DNA of 64,000 nt. Source: Kordia periserrulae. Lineage in GTDB: Bacteria; Bacteroidota; Bacteroidia; Flavobacteriales; Flavobacteriaceae. The notes below the pieces were generated by a model. The model saw nothing but the letters and a program-made list of their open reading frames with translations, did no database searches and had not been told where the DNA came from. The translations under genes were made by a program, and so were the position numbers. This document shows positions 34,098 to 41,847 of this stretch, piece after piece; position 1 is the first letter of the stretch, and each line of letters opens with the position of its first letter. Location of the stretch: positions 186,001-250,000 of the forward strand of contig NZ_QBKT01000001.1 in assembly GCF_003054265.1 (NCBI RefSeq), in the 5' to 3' direction.

Positions 34098-35474
34098 ATG
34101 CCAACAAATCAAATCTATACCATTATCGACGTTGAAACGACGGGACGCACCAACAAAATCACAGAGATTTCTATTTTTCGTTTGGACGGAAATGAAATTG
34201 TGGATGAATTTACTTCGTTGGTCAATCCGAATGCGTTTATTCCTGCGCATATTACCGCATTGACAGGCATTGACAACGAAATGGTCGCCGATGCGCCGAC
34301 ATTTTCAGAAATCGCTCAAAATGTGTTGCGAATTACGAAAGACAGTATTTTTGTGGCGCACAATGTTAATTTTGACTACAACGTTATTCGCAATGAATTT
34401 AAAGAATTGGAGATAGACTTTCGTCGGAAGAAACTCTGTTCGGTGCGCTTGTCGCGAAAACTCATCCCAGGATTGCCGTCGTACAGTTTGGGAAAATTGT
34501 GTAAATCGCTCAACATTCATATTTCTGACCGACACAGAGCGCGCGGCGATGCTGCTGCGACGGTTGTGTTATTTCAACTTTTATTGTCAAAAGAAACTGC
34601 CGAAGAAACCTTTCAACAGTTTTTAAAGAAGGAATCCAAAGAAGCAACCTTGCCGCCGCATTTGCCCAGCGAAATTTTTGATGAATTGCCCAACAAACCT
34701 GGCATTTACTATTTTAAAAACAAGCGTGGAAAAGTTATTTATGTGGGAAAGGCAAAAAACATTCAAAAACGCGTGTTGGGACATTTCTATAACAAATCCA
34801 AAAAAGAACTTGATTTGTGCAGAGAAACTGCCGATATCGACTACGAATTATCGGGAAGCGAATTGATTGCTTTATTGATGGAAGATGCAGCTATTAAGCA
34901 CTATTATCCGCGTTATAATGTGGCTTCCAAGCGCATGCCGAAACGTTTTGCCATTTTTGAATATGCCGATCGTCGCGGCGTGCGACATTTGGCGATAAAT
35001 GATGCGAAAATCATTCAAAATCCATTGTTGGTTTTCTACAATATTCGCGATTGCAGAACCTATTTGGAACGACTTTGCGTGCAATTTGAGTTGTGTCCAA
35101 AATACTGTCATTTGCAGGAAAACGTCCAAGAATGTTCACATTTTATGATTCAATCCTGTAAAGGCATTTGCAAAAATGAAGAAGCGATTGAACACTACAA
35201 CGAGCGCGTACAACAAGCCATTGATTACAGCAAAGAATCGTCGCAAAATTTGGTCATCAAGCAAAAAGGCAGAAACACCCATGAAGAAGCTTTTGTCTTG
35301 GTCAAAAATGGTTTGTATCTTGGATATGGTTTTATTGATAACGAAATACAAATCACGCATACTGACGAATTGGAACATCATCTTATCAAGCAAAAAGATA
35401 ATGTGGATGTGCAACGAATTTTACGGAAAGTGTTGTTGGATGCGAATGTTCGGCGTGGGTTGGTTTTTGGGTGA
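34098..35474 (+). CDS. DEDDh exonuclease fused to a UvrC-like GIY-YIG nuclease domain
   Basis: 458 residues. Residues 1-165: DnaQ-type 3'-5' exonuclease with IIDVETTG (Asp11, Glu13), AHNVNFDYNVI (Asp93) and HRARGDAAAT (His146, Asp151), so all catalytic residues are present. Residues 200-290: GIY-YIG endonuclease core with PGIYYFKNKRGKVIYVGKAKNIQKR (in pieces PGIYYFKN, IYVGKAKN, Arg225) and LIALLMEDAAIKHYYPRYN (Glu262), as in UvrC/Cho. Residues 290-458 resemble the part following the nuclease in Cho-type proteins. This fusion is also known in some other bacteria, where it is thought to act in excision repair. Position behind a LexA-like repressor suggests damage-induced expression. Confidence 0.92.
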   Translation: MPTNQIYTIIDVETTGRTNKITEISIFRLDGNEIVDEFTSLVNPNAFIPAHITALTGIDNEMVADAPTFSEIAQNVLRITKDSIFVAHNVNFDYNVIRNEFKELEIDFRRKKLCSVRLSRKLIPGLPSYSLGKLCKSLNIHISDRHRARGDAAATVVLFQLLLSKETAEETFQQFLKKESKEATLPPHLPSEIFDELPNKPGIYYFKNKRGKVIYVGKAKNIQKRVLGHFYNKSKKELDLCRETADIDYELSGSELIALLMEDAAIKHYYPRYNVASKRMPKRFAIFEYADRRGVRHLAINDAKIIQNPLLVFYNIRDCRTYLERLCVQFELCPKYCHLQENVQECSHFMIQSCKGICKNEEAIEHYNERVQQAIDYSKESSQNLVIKQKGRNTHEEAFVLVKNGLYLGYGFIDNEIQITHTDELEHHLIKQKDNVDVQRILRKVLLDANVRRGLVFG

Positions 35475-35493
35475 TGTTTTTGATTTTTTATTT

Positions 35494-35640
35494 ATGGATG
35501 ATTTGACAAAACGAATACGAGAGCAGCAGAAACAAATTGACTTGATTCAATCAAAACTGGAAAAAGCGGAACAAAATGGTTTTACAAAAGATAGTCAGCA
35601 AGATATTTTGGCACAATCGAAGTCTTTGCTTAATGGTTAA
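35494..35640 (+). CDS. 48-residue predicted coiled-coil protein
   Basis: A short frame starting 19 bp after the nuclease gene, so likely in the same transcript. The sequence is strongly charged with heptad-like hydrophobic spacing: DDLTKRIREQQKQIDLIQSK, then LEKAEQNG, ending LAQSKSLLNG. A short coiled coil is predicted by eye. No known family recognised; the small size means it could be a chance frame, but the codon choice and operon place support a gene. Confidence 0.5.
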   Translation: MDDLTKRIREQQKQIDLIQSKLEKAEQNGFTKDSQQDILAQSKSLLNG

Positions 35641-35862
35641 TTATTAAAGTGTTTTATTATATCAAAAAAAATATCGTTTGCGCGTTTAAGTTTTTATACT
35701 ATTTATTTTAGAGTTTTTGCTAATATGGTTGATTGATATTAACTATTTAATTCAACTAAAAATTTGAATTAGAAGAAAAATCTTATATTTATATATGATT
35801 ATTGAATAATAGGAGATTTTGAGGAAGTTCCGTGTTATGAATACATTAATAACAAAGCAATA
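35641..35862. other. AT-rich gap before the DUF2971 gene
   Basis: 222 bp, very AT-rich, with no clear promoter box and no terminator for the upstream operon. It marks the left edge of a segment that is visibly poorer in G and C than its neighbours. Confidence 0.4.
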
Positions 35863-36711
35863 ATGAATAGAATTGACGACATATTTAATTCAGATGAAAT
35901 CATATATCATTACACGAAAACCCAAACTGCTTATGAATATATCCTTCACACAAAAAAGCTGAAATTATCTGAACGAAAAACATCGAATGACCCAATAGAA
36001 AATATTCAAAATAGAGTAATTGCATTAAGTTCTTATGGTTATGAAGATACTCCAGTAGCAAACGCTGAAGATGCTGATTATGTTAAAAAATTTATTTTAA
36101 ATAAAATAAAAAATTCTCGACAATTATGTTTTTGCAAAAACAATGATAATCCTGAGTTAAAAAAGCACTTAATTTTACCTTCTGAATATTATGGATTTCT
36201 TAAACCTCGCATGTGGGATCAATATGGAGATAAATATAAAGGTGTTTGTTTAGTTTTTGATAAAAGCGAACTTAAATCAAATAATCAACATATATTTTCT
36301 AAAGATGTTAAATATATTAACTATGAAGAGTTCTTCAGGAAGATTACAAATATTGACCTTAATCAGCTTTACGCTATAGGAGTAGATGAATACTGTAATC
36401 AGTATTTAAAAAGAATAATAAATTTTAGTTTTTTAAAACATAAAGATTATTCTGGAGAAAACGAATTCCGTTTCCTCTCTTTTTCAAATGAAGATAATTA
36501 TTTGAATATAGGAAATAGTTTAAAGGCAATAGTAGTCTCTCGAAAAGAGCTTTCTGAGTTTGCTAATAAATGGTTTATTAAATACACTAGGGATAATAAT
36601 ATACAGCTATTCTATATTGATTGGGATTATGATGGGTTTCGTCTAATTTCTAAAAAAGATTTTGATAATCAAGTTAAAGAATTAGCTAAATTAACTACAG
36701 AAACGGAATAA
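35863..36711 (+). CDS. DUF2971 domain protein
   Basis: 282 residues. N-terminal IIYHYTKTQTAYEYILHTKKLKLSERKTSNDP fits the opening of DUF2971 proteins (seen in pieces IIYHYTKTQ and LKLSERKTSNDP), followed by RQLCFCKNNDNPELKK and MWDQYGDKYKGVCLVFDKS, then GENEFRFLSF. The function of the domain is unknown; members are scattered between strains and often next to mobile DNA. The codons are strongly A/T-biased compared with neighbours (many ata, tta, aat), which suggests recent acquisition. No integrase, transposase or toxin partner was seen. Confidence 0.85.
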   Translation: MNRIDDIFNSDEIIYHYTKTQTAYEYILHTKKLKLSERKTSNDPIENIQNRVIALSSYGYEDTPVANAEDADYVKKFILNKIKNSRQLCFCKNNDNPELKKHLILPSEYYGFLKPRMWDQYGDKYKGVCLVFDKSELKSNNQHIFSKDVKYINYEEFFRKITNIDLNQLYAIGVDEYCNQYLKRIINFSFLKHKDYSGENEFRFLSFSNEDNYLNIGNSLKAIVVSRKELSEFANKWFIKYTRDNNIQLFYIDWDYDGFRLISKKDFDNQVKELAKLTTETE

Positions 36712-36844
36712 ATATTAAACTTATCGCTAACAAAGGTAGTCACTATTGAACCCAAGATTAAAAAATAATACGTCATTAGCACTTTTTGAGTAAATTTTCT
36801 TTTTGAGTTTTCCTATAAAATCTTAAAATTAAAAAAACATATAA

Positions 36845-37306
36845 ATGAATTTAAACTCCATTTGTCAACAACTCCTTCAATTTAAAGTTGAAGCTACTAC
36901 GGAAGACTTTGAAATAAACCTCTTTTTCGATAAGGTTGGTGAAGAAATTCACGAATTAGGAACGTTGAATAATACCCAAAAAGAACAACTTATTACAACA
37001 CTTTTTCAGTGCATTGCCAATCAGCATCCTGAAATGGAAGCAAATTTTTCTTTTATTCACTTGATTGAAAATATTGATGCACCAGATTTTAAGATTTACG
37101 AAGCTGAATTGCTAAAGTTTACTAAAGCACATGGAACCATCACATCTGTTTTATTATTAAACAGACATATAAATTCGTTAGATAAAACTAAACAAACTGA
37201 ATCTTTAGATATTCTGAAAGCGATTGCTGAAAACAAAAATTACTCTGAGCATGTGCGACAGGAAGCATTGAATTATTACAATTATCAAAAGAAGAAACTT
37301 CTATAA
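36845..37306 (+). CDS. Helical protein of unknown function
   Basis: 153 residues, soluble and mostly alpha-helical by composition: ICQQLLQFKVEATTEDFEIN, HELGTLNNTQKEQLITTLFQ, VLLLNRHINSLDKTKQTESLD, ILKAIAENKNYSEHVRQEAL. The helix pairs suggest an Armadillo/HEAT-like or TPR-like fold. I do not recognise a family. It is AT-rich like the DUF2971 gene before it and is followed by a strong bidirectional terminator shared with the convergent acs gene. Confidence 0.7.
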   Translation: MNLNSICQQLLQFKVEATTEDFEINLFFDKVGEEIHELGTLNNTQKEQLITTLFQCIANQHPEMEANFSFIHLIENIDAPDFKIYEAELLKFTKAHGTITSVLLLNRHINSLDKTKQTESLDILKAIAENKNYSEHVRQEALNYYNYQKKKLL

Positions 37307-37307
37307 A

Positions 37308-37334
37308 AAATCCCGCCATTTAGCGGGATTTCTC
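37308..37334. terminator. Bidirectional terminator
   Basis: Stem aaatcccgc / gcgggattt (37308-37316 with 37323-37331), 6-nt loop, between convergent genes (36845-37306 and acs). Confidence 0.8.
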
Positions 37335-37353
37335 ATCTATAAAATTGCTGTCA

Positions 37354-39261
37354 CTACAACGCATTATCCATAATATCCTGCACAACCTCAGGATTTAACA
37401 ACGTACTCGTATCTCCTAAATTACTAGTATCTTTTCCTGCAATTTTTCGTAAAATACGACGCATGATTTTTCCTGAACGTGTTTTAGGTAAGCCGTTGGT
37501 GAATTGTATTTTGTCCAACTTCGCTATCGGTCCAATTTGCTCCGTAATGATTTGGTTGATTTCCTTACGAAGATTGTTTTGGTTTCTGCTTTCGCCCGTT
37601 TCTTTTAATGTCACATAGCCATACAACGCATTTCCTTTGATATCGTGAGGAAAACCGACAATCGCCGATTCCGCCACCGCAGGATGTTCGTTGATGGCAT
37701 CTTCAATCGGAGCCGTTCCTAAATTATGTCCCGAAACAATGATGACATCGTCTACTCTACCCGTAATTCGGTAATACCCAACTTCATCACGCAACGCACC
37801 ATCACCTGTAAAATATTTGTTCTCGTAGGCTGAAAAATACGTGTCTTTGTATCGCTGGTGATTTCCCCAAATGGTTCGTGCCATACTTGGCCAAGGAAAT
37901 TTGATACACAGTCGTCCGTCTACTTGATTTCCTTTTATTTCGTTGCCGTTTTCGTCCATCAACGCAGGTTGAATTCCAATAAAAGGCAAGGTTGCGTAGG
38001 TTGGTTTGGTTGGTGTTGCGTATGGAATTGGCGTAATCATGATGCCGCCCGTTTCGGTTTGCCACCACGTATCTACAATCGGAGCTTTTCGCTTTCCAAC
38101 ATTATCATCATACCAATGCCACGCTTCTTCGTTGATTGGTTCTCCAACGGTTCCCAATACTTTTAATGACGACAAATCGTGCTTTTCTAAATGTTCTACA
38201 CCTTCTTTTGCCAAGGCGCGAATGGCCGTTGGTGCCGTATAAAATTGATTAACCTTATGTTTTTCTACAATTTCCCAAAAACGTCCAAAATCTGGATAAC
38301 TTGGCACGCCTTCAAACATTACAGTGGTCGCACCATTACACAACGGACCGTATACAATGTAACTATGTCCTGTAATCCAACCGATATCAGCAGTACACCA
38401 ATACACATCTTGTTCACGATATTGGAATACATTTTTAAAGGTATACGCGCTGTACACCATATATCCTGCGGTAGAATGTACCATTCCTTTGGGTTTTCCT
38501 GTAGAACCTGAAGTATACAAAATAAACAACGGATCTTCTGCGTCCATGACTTCTGGAACACAATCGTGATACGCTTCGTCAAGCAAGGGTTGCAACCAAT
38601 GGTCGCGTCCTGTTTCCATGTGAATGTCTGTGTTGATTCTTTTTGCGACTAATACCGTTTCTACACATTCACATTCTTTCAAGGCTTCGTCTACAATGCC
38701 TTTTAAATCGATGGTTTTAGCACCGCGATACGAGCCGTCACTCGTAATGACCATTTTACATGTGGCATCATTGATTCTAGTCGCTAATGCGGAAGATGAA
38801 AATCCTGCAAAAACTACAGAATGTATCGCTCCAATGCGCGCACAGGCTAATACAGAAATTGCCAATTCAGGAATCATCGGTAAATAGATACACACACGAT
38901 CGCCTTTTTGGATGCCTTGCTCTTTCAATACATTCGCAAAACGGCATACTTTGTCGTGCAAATCGCGATAACTAATATGTTGCGCTTCTTCTTCTGGATT
39001 ATTCGGTTCAAAAATAATGGCGGTTTTATCGCCACGAATGTGCAAATGACGATCAATACAGTTTTCGGTGATATTGAGTTGCGCTCCTTCAAACCATTTC
39101 ACTTCCGGTTTGGTAAAATCCCAACTCAGTACATTGTCCCACTTTTTACGCCACATAAAATGCTCTTCGGCGATTTCTTCCCAAAAAATTTCAGGATTTC
39201 GAACAGATTTTCGATATACTTGATAGTATTCTTCTAAATGTTTGATATGATAATTACTCAT
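37354..39261 (-). CDS. acs: Acetyl-CoA synthetase (AMP-forming)
   Basis: 635 residues. Makes acetyl-CoA from acetate, ATP and CoA via acetyl-AMP. Adenylation motif YTSGSTGKPKGM (P-loop A3), WWQTETGG, the YFTGDGALRD hinge region and the conserved lysine near the end (KTRSGKIMRR, Lys598), which is acetylated in other bacteria to switch the enzyme off. It is the last gene of the acetate cluster, 14 bp after prpE, so both are one transcript. The bidirectional terminator at 37308 ends it. Confidence 0.96.
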   Translation of the reverse strand: MSNYHIKHLEEYYQVYRKSVRNPEIFWEEIAEEHFMWRKKWDNVLSWDFTKPEVKWFEGAQLNITENCIDRHLHIRGDKTAIIFEPNNPEEEAQHISYRDLHDKVCRFANVLKEQGIQKGDRVCIYLPMIPELAISVLACARIGAIHSVVFAGFSSSALATRINDATCKMVITSDGSYRGAKTIDLKGIVDEALKECECVETVLVAKRINTDIHMETGRDHWLQPLLDEAYHDCVPEVMDAEDPLFILYTSGSTGKPKGMVHSTAGYMVYSAYTFKNVFQYREQDVYWCTADIGWITGHSYIVYGPLCNGATTVMFEGVPSYPDFGRFWEIVEKHKVNQFYTAPTAIRALAKEGVEHLEKHDLSSLKVLGTVGEPINEEAWHWYDDNVGKRKAPIVDTWWQTETGGIMITPIPYATPTKPTYATLPFIGIQPALMDENGNEIKGNQVDGRLCIKFPWPSMARTIWGNHQRYKDTYFSAYENKYFTGDGALRDEVGYYRITGRVDDVIIVSGHNLGTAPIEDAINEHPAVAESAIVGFPHDIKGNALYGYVTLKETGESRNQNNLRKEINQIITEQIGPIAKLDKIQFTNGLPKTRSGKIMRRILRKIAGKDTSNLGDTSTLLNPEVVQDIMDNAL

Positions 39262-39275
39262 GGTTGTTTAATTTT

Positions 39276-41171
39276 TTATTTGTGAATGCCAATACGATGA
39301 TTTTTGTAAATGGCTTGAATTTCGTTAATAATATTGGTATCGTCAATGGTTGATGGAATTTTGTATTCGTTTTCATCTGCAATATTCCGTAGTAATTTAC
39401 GGAGAATTTTTCCACTTCGCGTTTTTGGCAAACGTTGCACTACCAACACATCTTTAAATGATGCCACAGCTCCGATTTCATGACGTACATTTTGAACGAT
39501 TTCGTTTTGAATGAAATTTTCTGCTAACTGTTCTCCAGATTTTAATACAATCAATCCCAACGGTTTTTGCCCTTTGATGTCGCAGTGCACGCCGAAAACA
39601 GCACATTCAGCCACAGCTTTATGCGAAGCTACGATTTCTTCCATTTCTGCGGTAGACAAACGATGTCCCGCCACGTTAATAATATCATCTACGCGACCTG
39701 TGATAAATACATAACCATCTTCATCTTTATATCCGCCATCACCAGAAAAATAATAACCTGGAAAGCGTTCTAAGTATCCTTTTTGGAAGCGTTCTGGATT
39801 TCCCCACAGATTTTGCAAAGTTCCTGGTGGCAATGGCAATTTGGCAACAACATAGCCTTCTGTATTGGCTGGAACCTGTTCGCCCGCTTCATTTACAATT
39901 TGAATGTCATATCCGCACACGGGAAAACTTGCCGAACCTGCTTTTACGTGTTGCAATCCTACACCGACCATATTGGCTAACATTGGCCAGCCGCTTTCGG
40001 TTTGCCACCAATGATCAATAACGGGAACGTTTAATTTTTCCTTTGTCCAATTTAATGTCGCAACATCACAACGTTCGCCTGCTAAGAACTGATATTTTAG
40101 ACACGACATGTCAAACTGCTTCAATAATTTCCCGTCTGGATCTTCTTTTTTAATTGCTCGAATGGCTGTTGGCGCGGTAAACATCACTTTTACCTTGTGT
40201 TCACTAATGACACGCCAAAAAGTAGAAGCATCAGGTGTTTTGATAGGTTTTCCTTCAAAGAGAATCGTCGTATTGCGATGTAGCAACGGAGCGTACACAA
40301 TATAGCTGTGTCCCACTACCCAACCGACATCACTGGCAGCCCAATAGGTATCGCCTTCTTCTACGCCATATACATATTTCATAGAAAATTTGAGCGCCGT
40401 TGCATAACCGCCTGTATCGCGAATGATTCCTTTCGGAGTTCCTGTGGTTCCTGATGTATATAAAATGTAAGATGGATGTGTCGCTTCTAGCGGAATGGCT
40501 TCTACTGGCAACGCACTTTCGACAAAAGAAGTATAGTCGATATCGTATGTTTTTTGTGGAATTTCTACGCCCAATTTTCTATCAAAAACAATGACATTTT
40601 TTGGTTTGTGAATCGCTTTTTCAATCGCTTCATCTACAAAAGGTTTGTACGGAATGATACGATTGATTTCTATTCCGTTTGATGCTGTGATGATTGCTTT
40701 TGGCTTGCAGTCGTCAATGCGAATTGCCAGTTCGTGCGGTGCAAATCCACCAAAAACTACCGAATGAATGACGCCAATGCGTACACATGCTAACATCGCA
40801 TAGATGGCTTGCGGAATCATCGGCATGTAGATGATACAGGTATCGCCTTTTTGCAGTCCTAATTGTTGCAACGCGCCTGCTAATTTGGCAACTTCGACAT
40901 GCAATTCATGAAAAGTGATGTGTTGTTTTTTTTCGGTGACTGGAGAGTCGTAAATGATGGCATTTTGCGTTCCAAAACCATCGTTGATGTGTTTGTCAAT
41001 GCATAGATAACTCAAGTTGAGTTTGCCATCTTCAAACCATTGATAATAGTCGTTTTTATCTTTGGAAAGAATGGTTTTTGGCGGCGTATGCCAATCTAAA
41101 TTTTGTGCTTGTTCTTGCCAAAAAACTGCTGGTTTTTCTATGCTTTTTTGATAGAATTCTTGATAGTTCAT
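39276..41171 (-). CDS. prpE: Propionyl-CoA synthetase (PrpE-type)
   Basis: 631 residues from MNYQEFYQKS, whose ATG overlaps the previous gene's stop as atga; a longer frame runs upstream through that gene. Adenylate-forming enzyme with YTSGTTGTPKGI and KTRSGKILRKLL. Features typical of PrpE rather than Acs: IKTPDASTFWRVISEHKVKV, APTAIRAIKKEDPDGK, and the C-terminal EYKIPSTIDD. It activates propionate (and probably acetate). Paired with acs, the cell can activate both C2 and C3 acids brought in by the same cluster. Confidence 0.92.
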   Translation of the reverse strand: MNYQEFYQKSIEKPAVFWQEQAQNLDWHTPPKTILSKDKNDYYQWFEDGKLNLSYLCIDKHINDGFGTQNAIIYDSPVTEKKQHITFHELHVEVAKLAGALQQLGLQKGDTCIIYMPMIPQAIYAMLACVRIGVIHSVVFGGFAPHELAIRIDDCKPKAIITASNGIEINRIIPYKPFVDEAIEKAIHKPKNVIVFDRKLGVEIPQKTYDIDYTSFVESALPVEAIPLEATHPSYILYTSGTTGTPKGIIRDTGGYATALKFSMKYVYGVEEGDTYWAASDVGWVVGHSYIVYAPLLHRNTTILFEGKPIKTPDASTFWRVISEHKVKVMFTAPTAIRAIKKEDPDGKLLKQFDMSCLKYQFLAGERCDVATLNWTKEKLNVPVIDHWWQTESGWPMLANMVGVGLQHVKAGSASFPVCGYDIQIVNEAGEQVPANTEGYVVAKLPLPPGTLQNLWGNPERFQKGYLERFPGYYFSGDGGYKDEDGYVFITGRVDDIINVAGHRLSTAEMEEIVASHKAVAECAVFGVHCDIKGQKPLGLIVLKSGEQLAENFIQNEIVQNVRHEIGAVASFKDVLVVQRLPKTRSGKILRKLLRNIADENEYKIPSTIDDTNIINEIQAIYKNHRIGIHK

Positions 41172-41392
41172 GACTTTGATTTTTTGGGATTGAAGAGTCC
41201 GAACCAATTCGGATTTAATACTTTAAGCTTTATCAAAGCCCAAATAATCAGCACAAAGCAAGCACCCATGACTAAAGAATTCACGGTACTAATAGCAGCT
41301 TCGCTTTCAAACTTAAATCGAAGAAAAAGCGTCACGACAACATACAAACTGATGATAATATCTGACGCTAAAGGATTGATACGTAATTTCAT
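41168..41392 (-). CDS. Small two-helix membrane protein upstream of prpE
   Basis: 74 residues with two hydrophobic segments (DIIISLYVVVTLFLRF and SLVMGACFVLIIWALI) and a basic C-terminus ending NPKKSKS. The stop codon overlaps the prpE start (atga), a coupling signal that supports a real gene. It lies between the receiver protein and prpE in the acetate cluster. No family recognised; it may be a membrane partner of the system. Confidence 0.65.
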   Translation of the reverse strand: MKLRINPLASDIIISLYVVVTLFLRFKFESEAAISTVNSLVMGACFVLIIWALIKLKVLNPNWFGLFNPKKSKS

Positions 41393-41451
41393 GTCTTCAA
41401 AATTTTAATTAAATATTGTTTGTTTGCACACAAAACCAACATTTACTAAGA

Positions 41452-41470
41452 CTTAGAAGACTTCTAAGTT
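41452..41470. other. Palindrome at the end of the receiver gene
   Basis: acttagaag / cttctaagt inverted repeat with a 1-nt centre, spanning the receiver gene's stop codon. Too tight a loop for a classical terminator and no T-run; possibly a protein or mRNA-processing site. Confidence 0.4.
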
Positions 41471-41829
41471 ACCAATTCCAGAATTTCTGAAATTATTTTT
41501 TTTACTGAAAAAGGTTTTGTTACATATTTATCCGCTCCAAGTTGCAACCCTTTTTCAATGTCTGAAGCTTTATTTTTTGCAGTTAGAAACACTACTTTCG
41601 TGTGTTGCAAACTGTCGTTATCTCTAATTTTTGTCAACGTTTGATATCCATCTACATTTGGCATCATAATGTCTAGCAATACCACATCTGGAATTTGATG
41701 TTGTAAAATTTCCAAAGCTTCACTTCCATCTCTGGCGATAAATACTTCAAAATGTTGCTTTTTAAAAGCATATTCCAACGACATTACGATGTTAGGTTCA
41801 TCGTCAACAATTAAAATTTTCTTCTTCAT
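41464..41829 (-). CDS. Stand-alone receiver-domain response regulator
   Basis: 121 residues, a CheY-like receiver without output domain. Phospho-acceptor Asp53 in VVLLDIMMPN, acidic pocket Asp9/Asp10 in IVDDEPN, switch Thr in FLTAKN and Lys in VTKPFS. It follows the transporter-kinase gene by 18 bp, so the two form a pair. In the CrbS/CrbR system of Proteobacteria the partner is a LuxR-type DNA-binding regulator; here the output domain is missing, so the signal must pass to another protein. Confidence 0.92.
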   Translation of the reverse strand: MKKKILIVDDEPNIVMSLEYAFKKQHFEVFIARDGSEALEILQHQIPDVVLLDIMMPNVDGYQTLTKIRDNDSLQHTKVVFLTAKNKASDIEKGLQLGADKYVTKPFSVKKIISEILELVT

Positions 41830-41847
41830 ATTTTTACTGAAACCAAT

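Noticed and set aside
35863-36711. Prophage or defence island
   Set aside because: No integrase, phage structural gene or recognisable toxin or nuclease partner beside the DUF2971 gene.
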